Shown one piece after another: positions 17,827 to 25,553 of a stretch of 64,000 nt of DNA (position 1 is the stretch's first letter; every line of letters starts with the position of its first letter). A program made the translations under genes and the position numbers. Below the pieces are notes generated by a model. It was not told where the DNA came from. It searched no databases and saw only the letters and a list, made by a program, of their open reading frames with translations. Source of the stretch: Pseudopelobacter sp964542535 (lineage in GTDB: Bacteria > Desulfobacterota > Desulfuromonadia > Geobacterales > Pseudopelobacteraceae); the NCBI GenBank assembly GCA_964542535.1, contig CAZIUE010000017.1:12816-76815 (forward strand). Reading direction: 5' to 3'.

Positions 17827-18428
17827 CAGTTCATGTTAGGCAGGTTGCTGGAGATCTGATGCAGGATTTTCTGCTTGGTCTGGCTGGTCAGGGTCTCGGG
17901 CGATACGAGGCCGACGATGTAGAGTTCGTTCTCTTCTGTGCTGGTTACGAATCCGATCATTCGTTTCTTGTCGAATTCCAGGTCCACGCAGGAGAGTTTT
18001 CCCGAGTCGGGCGCGATCCGCTCCAGTTGCTCGATAGAACAGATCAGCTCGGCCCCGGCCCCTTCGAAACCTTGACTGGGGATTCTTCCCCGACAGGCAA
18101 TGATGAAGCCCTGGGAATCCACCACGAATGCCGCTTCGGCCCGGCTGACGGTCATGCACCAGGTGATGCAGCCTTCCCAGGTTTCGAAGGATTGTGGGCT
18201 CTCCTCAGGGCGCGAATCTCCAGGATCCGGCTGTGCCGGAGGCGTCGGCTGCCGGTGGTTCTGAACGGTGATGCCCTGCTGCCGGGAAAGGGAGAGGTAG
18301 GAGGGCTGTTCCACCTCCCCCGCCTCGTTGTCCCGCTGCCGTGATCCGGGACAGGGGGAGCGTTTCAGGGCCGTCAGGATCCGCTGCGCCTGACGCAAAT
18401 CATAAGAGTTCACGCTGTTGTCGCCCAT
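17826..18428 (-). CDS. Roadblock/LC7-like protein, last gene of the FIST-ParA operon
   Basis: A 200-residue protein. The first 100 residues are polar and low in complexity; the C-terminal half has the roadblock strand pattern (AAFVVDSQGFIIACRG, LSCVDLEFDKKRMIGF, ELYIVGLVS). Roadblock proteins such as MglB usually dimerise and bind or activate small nucleotide-binding switches. The ATG at 18428 has AGGAGA six bases upstream and lies 29 bp inside the end of the ParA-like gene, so the two are translationally coupled. Partner: probably that ParA-like ATPase. No MglA-type GTPase is nearby. Confidence 0.7.
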   Translation of the reverse strand: MGDNSVNSYDLRQAQRILTALKRSPCPGSRQRDNEAGEVEQPSYLSLSRQQGITVQNHRQPTPPAQPDPGDSRPEESPQSFETWEGCITWCMTVSRAEAAFVVDSQGFIIACRGRIPSQGFEGAGAELICSIEQLERIAPDSGKLSCVDLEFDKKRMIGFVTSTEENELYIVGLVSPETLTSQTKQKILHQISSNLPNMN

Positions 18429-19215
18429 CTGGTTCTCCTGTGGTACCACCCAGTTCCTGGATGGTGTTCTCCACTTCCGTGGCAAGTAGTTCGAATCTCA
18501 GGGCTTCGGGGGGGTAGCTGCCCCCCAGGAACGAGACCGGCAACCCCTTGTCGCTGGCAAGGGAGAAAACGTCGGCTCGCGGTATGTAGGTTTCCAGGAC
18601 ACCGCCGAGCGATCCCCAGGCGGCTTTCATTACCTGGAATGAGGTGTCCTGCTGCAGTTGCACCATGGTGGCCAGGATTCCCAGCAACTGTAGATCCGGT
18701 TTCTCCTGTTCTCTGACATGGCTGATGACCCGCAGGGTCTGGGTGATGCATCGCAGGGAGAGCGGCTCCGCTTGCAGGGGGAGCAGCACGTAGGTGCTGG
18801 CCGCAAGTGCGGCGCGGGTAATCATGCCCAGCCCGGAGGGGGTGTCTATGATAATGTACCGATACTCATCCTCAATACTGGCGAGAATCTCCCCCAGTAC
18901 CTTGGTGGAATAACATACCTCTTCGAAGAGGCTGATGTCCAGGGGATCCAGGCGACCCCGCGGCAGTATGGAAAGAGAGGGGAGCTTCGTTGTGATGATG
19001 GAATCGCGGATGGAGTATTTCTCGGCGATGTACTCGGCGATCCCGGGCCATTCGGTGTCGCTTCGGGCAAGGGACAGGCCGATTGCGCCCAGTGGATCCA
19101 CATCGACGAGAAGCGTGGGGTGGCCTTTTTCCGCCAAGGCAACCGCCAGGTTCAAGGCAACGGTGGTCTTGCCGGTACCCCCCTTGGAACTAATGACTGA
19201 AATGATGTTGGCCAA
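18400..19215 (-). CDS. ParA/MinD-family ATPase
   Basis: A 271-residue P-loop ATPase with the deviant Walker A SSKGGTGKTT (residues 9-18), the switch I VDVDPLGAIGLSLA and the Walker B-like IIIDTPSGLGM. ParA/MinD proteins form ATP-dependent dimers that position cargo on the nucleoid or membrane. No ParB and no C-terminal MinD amphipathic helix are evident, so the cargo is likely a signalling complex rather than DNA. The start is taken as TTG at 19215 (LANIISVISS) with AGGAGA upstream; upstream ATGs lack a site. It is fifth in the riboswitch-controlled operon and overlaps the roadblock gene. Confidence 0.85.
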   Translation of the reverse strand: MANIISVISSKGGTGKTTVALNLAVALAEKGHPTLLVDVDPLGAIGLSLARSDTEWPGIAEYIAEKYSIRDSIITTKLPSLSILPRGRLDPLDISLFEEVCYSTKVLGEILASIEDEYRYIIIDTPSGLGMITRAALAASTYVLLPLQAEPLSLRCITQTLRVISHVREQEKPDLQLLGILATMVQLQQDTSFQVMKAAWGSLGGVLETYIPRADVFSLASDKGLPVSFLGGSYPPEALRFELLATEVENTIQELGGTTGEPDGRQQRELL

Positions 19216-19286
19216 ACCGGTTCTCCTGTCTTCTTGCGCGTGTACGTTGTGTGGAACGGCAGATCTCATGAATATGCATCGTGCGG

Positions 19287-19868
19287 CTATTTCTTGGTTA
19301 CGATGAATTCACCGTGTGGGTCGCCGACTTCGATGCCTTTGACCTGTTGGCATACGTAGGTGTCCATCCCCGCGGGATAGGGGTCGGCGTAGGTCAGGTC
19401 AAAGAACGCCTGGCACAGTCCCCGGAGCATGTAGGCCCGCAGTCCTTCACCCGCGCTGTCTGCTTCATAATAGTCATTGGCGCGGATGACCATCTTCTCG
19501 CCGGGTTTGAGCTGCACGATCCCCGACTTTGCCCACCCCCAGGCGGTGAATGCCGCGAACGCTCCCCGCAGGATGTCCTTTTCGCCTTCCGTTACCATGG
19601 GCATCACGACATCGTTGAATGTATCGGAGGTGATGATGCCGCATCCGGTATGGTATCCGCATTCGTAGGCAGCCCGGACAAGCCCTTCGGCAACCATCGG
19701 CTTCTTTTCGGGCGGCGCGGCTGCCATGAGTTTCTCGGCCATTGCATTCAAGAGGGTGGTGGGGAGGAGGTTTACCAGGACGTCGTATTCCGGTATCAAC
19801 CCGTTCTCATCCGCTTCAATAGAAATTTTTGCCAGCGATTTTACTACGGTATCGCGCATTACGGTCAT
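19287..19868 (-). CDS. V4R-like ligand-binding protein 1
   Basis: A 193-residue soluble protein. The second half has the outline of a V4R/heme-NO-binding-like small-molecule domain: YECGYHTGCG, then GWAKSGIVQLKPGEKMVI, LRGLCQAFFDLTY and a closing CQQVKGIEVGDPHGEF. V4R domains bind hydrocarbons or related small ligands and often sit in sensory proteins. The family call rests on this pattern and is moderate. It is paired with a shorter homologue-like gene 19 bp upstream and lies between DUF4388/roadblock and ParA genes. Confidence 0.55.
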   Translation of the reverse strand: MTVMRDTVVKSLAKISIEADENGLIPEYDVLVNLLPTTLLNAMAEKLMAAAPPEKKPMVAEGLVRAAYECGYHTGCGIITSDTFNDVVMPMVTEGEKDILRGAFAAFTAWGWAKSGIVQLKPGEKMVIRANDYYEADSAGEGLRAYMLRGLCQAFFDLTYADPYPAGMDTYVCQQVKGIEVGDPHGEFIVTKK

Positions 19869-19887
19869 GGGTAGTTACTCCTTCTGG

Positions 19888-20403
19888 TTATGTTAGCGTA
19901 ACGGAAAACGAACCCTCGCTGCCATTGACGGCCATGCCTTCGGTTTCGGTTACGATATAGCTTTTTGCCGGTTTACCGAAGGCAGCCGAAAACATGGCGG
20001 CAACATAGCCACAGGTGAAGTGATTGATCGGTTTGCCGTGCGGCCCCCATTTTTTGATCCAGCCTTCATCGATGTGAGACCGCACCAGGCATGCCTCGCC
20101 GCCCGCTTCGGTGCCGCCGACTTTGATTTTGCCCAGGCCGTACACCGAATAGTACTCTTTGCCGACGTTTATCTTTTGCAGCGGGGTGGTCAGACCGTTT
20201 TTCTCAATGTAGTCGTTGAAGATCGGGAGCATGCTCTCCTCGACAATGTCCTTGAGCAGTTGGGGCCCCCCGATATCGCCGAGATCTTCCGCAAGTTTCG
20301 TGATCAGCGCAAGATAGTGGTGCGAATGCATGACGACGGCATGGCCATTCAGATAATGGCGAAACGTTTCATTGTCTAAGCTGAAATCCAGTTTGAGTGA
20401 CAT
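19888..20403 (-). CDS. V4R-like ligand-binding protein 2
   Basis: A 171-residue soluble protein with a His-rich N-terminal segment (AVVMHSHHYLALITKLAED). Its C-terminal plan is the same as that of its neighbour: YGLGKIKVGGTEAGGEA, NHFTCGYVAAMFSAAFGKPA, then YIVTETEGMAVNGSEGSFSV. The shared plan suggests an old duplication and possibly a heterodimer. It lies 11 bp after the DUF4388/roadblock gene. The ligand is unknown; the HSHH motif could hold a metal or heme. Confidence 0.55.
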   Translation of the reverse strand: MSLKLDFSLDNETFRHYLNGHAVVMHSHHYLALITKLAEDLGDIGGPQLLKDIVEESMLPIFNDYIEKNGLTTPLQKINVGKEYYSVYGLGKIKVGGTEAGGEACLVRSHIDEGWIKKWGPHGKPINHFTCGYVAAMFSAAFGKPAKSYIVTETEGMAVNGSEGSFSVTLT

Positions 20404-20414
20404 TGCTCAGCCTC

Positions 20415-21212
20415 CTAGAACAGTAGGGCAAGTTCTTCAAAGAATTTTTTTGATTTATGCCTGATGATTCCGAGCTTGGACGCATCGGGAGCTATGACGG
20501 CGGCAATGGCGTCACCGACCGGTTTGCACATGATGACCGCTTTTCCGTATTCGATGAACAGATCCTGGAATACGTTTACCTTCAGCTCTGCCCCCATTTC
20601 CTCGATGGCGTTCGTGGCGTGAGCCAGTGCTGCTCCCAGTTCATCCGTGTTGACCCTGCTGCTGTGACCTGCCGATTCGATCACGAATCCGTCTCGCCCG
20701 ACAATGACGACTGCGTCTATGCCCGGGATCATTAACAAATCACCCATCACCGAAGTTGAATCTCGTTCAGGTGCCGACATTATTGTACTCCTTTCTTCCA
20801 AGGCACTATCGATAGCCGAGTTTGATTTAGATACTGTTGTCGTGTTGCCGCTGTTGCTGCGTTGGTCATGCAGTACCGCGGCTTCCATAATGGAATGCTG
20901 TACTGAGAAACCGACGTTCTTTTCAATTGAGGTGACATCTGGACTGAATTGAAATTCCCCCTGGTTCCAGCTCAGGATATGCGAGAGAGCTTCGAGCCCA
21001 GACAAGGTGTTTGTGGAGACACTGGTAATTGTCCCGGACGCAAAAAAGATTTTTCCGTCCGTCCTTTCGGGATGCTTGGTCAGCTGAATCATCCCATTTT
21101 TGTAGCTGGAAGCCAGGAATTGGATGAGGTCCGTAACGTTCGTCAGGGAAAGGCTGCCATTCAAAGACGGACTGATATCAGCAATGTGTATACCCTCCAT
21201 ACTCACAGACAT
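20415..21212 (-). CDS. DUF4388 plus roadblock/LC7 protein
   Basis: The N-terminal 105 residues match the DUF4388 (PATAN-like) plan: GSLSLTNVTDLIQFLASSYKNGMIQL, GKIFFASGTI and EALSHILSWNQGEFQF. A serine/threonine-rich linker follows, then a C-terminal roadblock domain (about 155-265) with GIDAVVIVGRDGFVIESAG and VNVFQDLFIEYGKAVIMCKP. The ATG at 21212 has GGAGG six bases upstream. DUF4388 proteins in delta-proteobacteria accompany gliding and signalling GTPases. Here a second roadblock protein and a ParA ATPase share the operon. Confidence 0.8.
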   Translation of the reverse strand: MSVSMEGIHIADISPSLNGSLSLTNVTDLIQFLASSYKNGMIQLTKHPERTDGKIFFASGTITSVSTNTLSGLEALSHILSWNQGEFQFSPDVTSIEKNVGFSVQHSIMEAAVLHDQRSNSGNTTTVSKSNSAIDSALEERSTIMSAPERDSTSVMGDLLMIPGIDAVVIVGRDGFVIESAGHSSRVNTDELGAALAHATNAIEEMGAELKVNVFQDLFIEYGKAVIMCKPVGDAIAAVIAPDASKLGIIRHKSKKFFEELALLF

Positions 21213-21302
21213 GGTGAACCTCCACGGTCGTTGTCGTACAGCTGAATGAGCACTGCAAACGCACGGGATACAGCTGCGATGCACTGCGCAAACTCGGTCA
21301 GG

Positions 21303-22685
21303 CTACTTGAACACAAGCATTGTTGCCGTTTGGTTCAAGTGGCCGATGTACTGCTCTCCATAGGTGCTGAATCCGACCGTTGCCATGGAAGAAAAGAGGT
21401 CACCGTACTGCTGGGTCAGGTTGTTCTGCTCGAGCTCCAGCTTCCTCATGATGCAATTGAAGTTCATGATCCCGATAATTCGCCCCGATTCCTTCTGGGC
21501 CTGGAGGAGTGCGTTGCGGGTGTCTTCAATGATATCGGCAGCTTCCAGGAGCGACAGCTCCATTCCTTCCTTGACGCTGCAATAAAAAGCCATGGCACCA
21601 TTGTCCTTGATCTGCTGGGGGGTCCGGACAAAGGGGTCGCCGTCTATTACCAGCCCAACCGGGTTATCCGTGAAGTGCTTGGTCACGTCTTCAATCGCGC
21701 AATTTACCGCCTCGGCATAAGCCGTTACCGCCGGCTTGCCGTTGAACTCAAGGACCAGGCGCTGCGCCTCATCGGCCTTTGTTACAACGAGAGGCTTGCC
21801 GAGATCACGGCAGCTCTGGGTCTTGATGAAGGTGAAATCCGTTCCCGGCTTCAGCAGTGCCAGTAACGTCGCGTTCGTGTAGGCTTTTCCGTTCGCGTAG
21901 AGGTAGGTGGACTTGAACTTTACGTCGTCACCGGCCGAGCCGCCGATGAAAACGACATTCGTCGAATCGCCGATGGTTTCCATCATGCCTTCCTCGGCAC
22001 CGCTCAATCCGTCAACCAGTATGATCCCGACGTATTCTTTTGACGGCATGTCGGCGACGGCAACGCCGAAATGATCGGCAAAGGAGTCAAAAGCCTTTTT
22101 GACCCCCTCCGGGTTTTTGGTGTCTTCAATTACTTCGATTTTTGCGTCCAGTAAAGATTCTCCGTTGAATCCCATGGCCACAACGGATTCATTCAGCATC
22201 GAGCCGGTTACAATCTCACCCGCGGTGGAACATCCGAAAACCAGTGCCTGGGGGAACGTCTCCTGCATTTTTTTGCTGATCTCTTCAGGGGCGTATTTGG
22301 AAGAGGCGAAAAAGACCACGAGCTTTGTATCGAAAAGAACAAATTGCTTGGCCAGTTCTCTGCACACATCGTTGATATCGTCCTGGGACGAATATGCCGT
22401 AACGATGTCCAGCCTGTTGACCAGTCTGTTGTAGGCTGACGAATCGCGTTCTGCGGGATCAGAGCCTGCGTTGGAACTGGCTTCCGGGCAAAGGTAGCCC
22501 AGCTCCATGGACATCCCTTCCAGTTGCTGCATTATTTCCGGATTGTCCTCTGACTCTGGTGTGAATTTGCCTGGGTTGATACCTTTCAGAATCATTTTGG
22601 TCTTGATGATCTTCTCCAGCATCGGATTGCCGCCGGCCCTCTGCTTGAGAACGAAATCGATCATTTCCTTGATTTTTCCCGCCAT
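21303..22685 (-). CDS. FIST-domain sensory protein
   Basis: A 460-residue cytosolic protein with FIST_N (about 95-290; VFGCSTAGEIVTGSMLNESVVAMGF, FIGGSAGDDVKF) and FIST_C (about 300-440; ending IGIMNFNCIMRKLELE, then STYGEQYIGHLNQTATMLVF). FIST domains are predicted small-ligand sensors. The first 70 residues are a helical extension (MAGKIKEMIDFVLKQ). AAGGAGG precedes ATG 22685. It is the first gene behind the riboswitch terminator, 90 bp ahead of the DUF4388/roadblock gene. Its chemoreceptor neighbour is on the opposite strand. Confidence 0.88.
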   Translation of the reverse strand: MAGKIKEMIDFVLKQRAGGNPMLEKIIKTKMILKGINPGKFTPESEDNPEIMQQLEGMSMELGYLCPEASSNAGSDPAERDSSAYNRLVNRLDIVTAYSSQDDINDVCRELAKQFVLFDTKLVVFFASSKYAPEEISKKMQETFPQALVFGCSTAGEIVTGSMLNESVVAMGFNGESLLDAKIEVIEDTKNPEGVKKAFDSFADHFGVAVADMPSKEYVGIILVDGLSGAEEGMMETIGDSTNVVFIGGSAGDDVKFKSTYLYANGKAYTNATLLALLKPGTDFTFIKTQSCRDLGKPLVVTKADEAQRLVLEFNGKPAVTAYAEAVNCAIEDVTKHFTDNPVGLVIDGDPFVRTPQQIKDNGAMAFYCSVKEGMELSLLEAADIIEDTRNALLQAQKESGRIIGIMNFNCIMRKLELEQNNLTQQYGDLFSSMATVGFSTYGEQYIGHLNQTATMLVFK

Positions 22686-22810
22686 AGATCCTCCTTGTGC
22701 TCACCGGATGACATAACCTGATAACGTCATCGGAACGTCACCGATGCGGTCAGGGCATGCAGTACGTCGTGTTCAGGGTTGATAGTGATAGTCATGCATA
22801 TGGTAACACC

Positions 22811-22948
22811 AAAATAAAAAGCCCTTTTTCTTGGTTGTGCGAAGAAGGGCTGGAAAAACCATGTTTGCCCTCTCTTGGCGTCCCGGCTGTCCGCTGCTGC
22901 GGACCCGTGGCTTTGCGTCCCCAGGTTGCCCTAGGTTTGCCTGTTCAT
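22811..22948 (-). ncRNA. GEMM-I cyclic-dinucleotide riboswitch with intrinsic terminator
   Basis: Read on the minus strand, 22948-22878 holds the aptamer: AGGCAAACC, a GCAA tetraloop closed by CCTAGG/CCTGG, GGGACGCAAAGCCACGGG, a variable hairpin, and GGACAGCCGGGACGCC. These are the conserved blocks of the c-di-GMP-I (GEMM-I) class. A terminator follows at 22852-22811, AGCCCTT...AAGGGCT then TTTTTATTTT. The next gene is the FIST gene 130 bp on. The base before CAAACC is G, which favours c-di-GMP, but Geobacter variants of this class bind 3',3'-cGAMP, so the ligand is open. Confidence 0.9.
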
Positions 22949-23288
22949 AGAGGTGGTATGTACGGGTTCCTTCATAAACCGGATGCTCTGCGCTGTCAAG
23001 GGCATAAACTCTGTACATGAAAAATGGTCCGTATTTTGTGAGCTGACGCACTGCCGCTTCAAAGGCTACGGGTCTTTTGTCTTATGTGACAGCCTGTTGC
23101 GCGGTTTATGAGTCATGGAGGTGTGCCGAGTTGGTTAATGGGTTGTTGTTAACACGCTTTGGGGAGGGCTTGTACACAGAAACGATGCTGGGCTTCTGGC
23201 TGGAGAAGGCGAAACCCGGGAGTGTTACCGTGAACCAGAGGTTTATGTGATAACGCTGTTTGTGGTAGGGCGCGGGGGCTCCGGCCAT
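22949..23288. other. Gap upstream of the riboswitch
   Basis: This 340-bp stretch between the EAL protein stop and the aptamer should contain the minus-strand promoter of the riboswitch operon. No convincing -35/-10 pair was found. A plus-strand segment at 23060-23103 looks faintly like the 3' half of a GEMM aptamer. No credible coding frame was seen. Confidence 0.4.
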
Positions 23289-25553
23289 TCAGGCCTGGGG
23301 GCGCTGTTGCATGTCCTGGTTTTCCAGGGAGGAGAGCAGGTGCGGTCGGGTGAGGAACATGTCCGGTTGCGGCGCCGGTTGGGATAGGCTGTGGCAGAGC
23401 ATCTGTTCGATTGCGTCGGCGGGCGCCGGCCTGCTGAAGAGGTAACCCTGCATCTCGTTGCAGCCCAGTTCGTGCAATGTCTTCATTTGGCAGCAGGTCT
23501 CGACCCCCTCGGCAAGAAGGTGCAAGCCGAAGCCGTTGGCGATGCCAATGATGGCCTGGATAATCGGAGAGACGCGCTGTTCTTCCGACAGGTCGCGCAC
23601 GAAGGACTGATCTATCTTGATCGTGTTGATGGGAAATTGGCGCAGATAGTTCAGTGATGAGTAGCAGGTGCCAAAGTCGTCGATGGAGATGCGCACACCC
23701 TGCTCCCGCAGGGTCTTCATCTTGGTGATGACGCCAGGTGTGTCGCGCAGGAGGACCTTTTCCGTAATTTCCACCTCCAGAGAATCGGGGGGGAGGAGGA
23801 ATGTGGTCATGAAGCGGGAAACTTGCGCCACCATGTCGTCCCGTTCGAATTCTTTGGGAGACACGTTCACGGCAATGCGCAGGTCGCGGAATCCCATCGA
23901 GCGCCAGCGGGCCAACTGTCGGCAGGCCTCGGCAAGTACCCAGTCGGTGATGGTGCCGATCATGCCGGTTTCCTCGGCCAGTTCGATGAAGTCTCCCGGA
24001 TTCAGCAGGCCATGGAGCGGGTGGCGCCAGCGGATCAGAGCTTCCAGTCCGATGATCGCTGAACCGCTGATGCTGACCTGGGGCTGGTAGTGCAGTTCGA
24101 ATTCCGCGTTGGGGATGGCCTGACGCAGGTCGTTTTCCAGGCTGATGCGTTTGGCATAGCAGATATTCATATCAGGGGTGAAGAATCGGTAGCCGTTCTT
24201 GCCGCTGGCCTTGACCCGGTACATGGCGATGTCGGCGCTCTTCAGCAGAGTGTCGATGCTCTCCCCGTCCCGGGGCACGATGGCGATGCCGATGCTGGCC
24301 GAAACGTGGAAGTCCTGGCCGGCAACGGAAAAAGGGATGTCCAATTCGCGCATGATCTTTTCAGCGATCAGGGCCGCGTCTTCGGCGCGCATCAGATCCG
24401 GCAGCAGCACCGTGAATTCGTCGCCCCCCTTGCGTGCCAGGGTGTCCACGGCGCGGATGCAGTGGCGCAGGCGGAGAGCAACGCTTTTCAACAGCTCGTC
24501 GCCGGCGGCGTGGCCATGGGTGTCGTTGACGATCTTGAAACGGTCCAGGTCGATGAACATGACCCCCACCATTCCGCCGTGTCGCTTGCAGTGGGCTATG
24601 GCTACTTCCATGCGGTCCTTGAAGAGCCGCTGGTTGGGCAGGTGGGTGAGGTGATCGTGGAAGGCCTGGAAGGCTATGGTTTCTTCGGCGATCTTGCGAT
24701 CGGTAATGTCTCGGGCTACCCCATAGGTGCCGTTGAAACAACGGCTGAGCGGTGCGTCGCGGTCCTGTTCGCCGTAGATCCCGGTGGAACTCATCATGAC
24801 CACGATGTGTGGGTTTTCGAAATTGCGGTATTTGCTGGTGTTCCGTTTTAACCGGATTTCAAGGTTGGTGGTGGAACGGTTCCCCCGGCGACGTTCGGTG
24901 AACGGGTGTTGGGCCTTGTCCCGGTCTTCGTCGAGGACGATGGTGTCGTAACTGCTGCCGATCAGCTCGTCGCGCGGGAACCCCAGCAGCGACTCGATGC
25001 GGCTGTTCACAAAGGTAAAGCAGCCGCTGTTGTCCAGGGTGAAAATCAGGTCGGGAGAACTCTCCACCAGGAAGCGGTGCAACTGCTCTGAATGGCGCAG
25101 GCGGGAGGTCATCACGGCATGGTCACGCTCAAGGTGGCGCCGGTACAGCGTGTTTCTGACCTTGTGCTGGATGACTTCCGGTTCAAACGGCTTGCGGATG
25201 TATTCTGATGCGCCGTTGCGCAGGGCGTGTATGGCCGAGTCGATGCTGTCGTCGACGCTGACGATGATGATGCTGGTCGGGAAGAGTTCCTCCCTGGCGG
25301 TGATCCACTCCATGATATCCAGTCCGGAAATGTCGGGCAGAATGATATCCAGCAGGACCAGGTCGATCCGTTTCGTTTTCAGTATGGCGATGGCTTCGCA
25401 TCCGGTCGTGCACTCCAGTACCTCGCGTCCGCTTTCCTGGAGCAGCAGCCTCAGGCTCGCGCGCATGCGCGGTTCGTCATCGACGATCAGGATGCGGTGG
25501 GGGCTGTCATGCTGTTGGAGGTCGTCCCTGGTTGTCATCGTCAGGCTGTTCAC
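23289..25553 (-). CDS. REC-PAS-GGDEF-EAL c-di-GMP turnover response regulator
   Basis: Domains in order: receiver (about 20-135; phospho-Asp in LVLLDIILPD), PAS (about 155-290), GGDEF (about 305-460) and EAL (about 475-725). The GGDEF signature is intact and has an RxxD inhibitory site (RAVD) five residues before it, so it may be an active, product-inhibited cyclase. The EAL domain keeps GLEALIRW, NVSPKEF, EITEKVLL, DDFGTCYSSL and KIDQSFV, so it looks like an active phosphodiesterase. A GTG start at 25553 overlaps the upstream kinase stop as GTGA, with AGGGGGAA before it. The coupled kinase is the likely phosphodonor. Confidence 0.93.
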   Translation of the reverse strand: MNSLTMTTRDDLQQHDSPHRILIVDDEPRMRASLRLLLQESGREVLECTTGCEAIAILKTKRIDLVLLDIILPDISGLDIMEWITAREELFPTSIIIVSVDDSIDSAIHALRNGASEYIRKPFEPEVIQHKVRNTLYRRHLERDHAVMTSRLRHSEQLHRFLVESSPDLIFTLDNSGCFTFVNSRIESLLGFPRDELIGSSYDTIVLDEDRDKAQHPFTERRRGNRSTTNLEIRLKRNTSKYRNFENPHIVVMMSSTGIYGEQDRDAPLSRCFNGTYGVARDITDRKIAEETIAFQAFHDHLTHLPNQRLFKDRMEVAIAHCKRHGGMVGVMFIDLDRFKIVNDTHGHAAGDELLKSVALRLRHCIRAVDTLARKGGDEFTVLLPDLMRAEDAALIAEKIMRELDIPFSVAGQDFHVSASIGIAIVPRDGESIDTLLKSADIAMYRVKASGKNGYRFFTPDMNICYAKRISLENDLRQAIPNAEFELHYQPQVSISGSAIIGLEALIRWRHPLHGLLNPGDFIELAEETGMIGTITDWVLAEACRQLARWRSMGFRDLRIAVNVSPKEFERDDMVAQVSRFMTTFLLPPDSLEVEITEKVLLRDTPGVITKMKTLREQGVRISIDDFGTCYSSLNYLRQFPINTIKIDQSFVRDLSEEQRVSPIIQAIIGIANGFGLHLLAEGVETCCQMKTLHELGCNEMQGYLFSRPAPADAIEQMLCHSLSQPAPQPDMFLTRPHLLSSLENQDMQQRPQA

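Noticed and set aside
23060..23103. Plus-strand segment resembling the 3' half of a GEMM-I aptamer (CTACGGGTC...GACAGCC...TTGC)
   Set aside because: The GGCAAACC block and the GACGCAAAGCC block are missing or broken, there is no following plus-strand gene, and the true aptamer lies nearby on the other strand. It may be a decayed copy.
23106..23288. 60-residue minus-strand frame before the riboswitch
   Set aside because: No ribosome site or family match and lies where the riboswitch promoter is expected.
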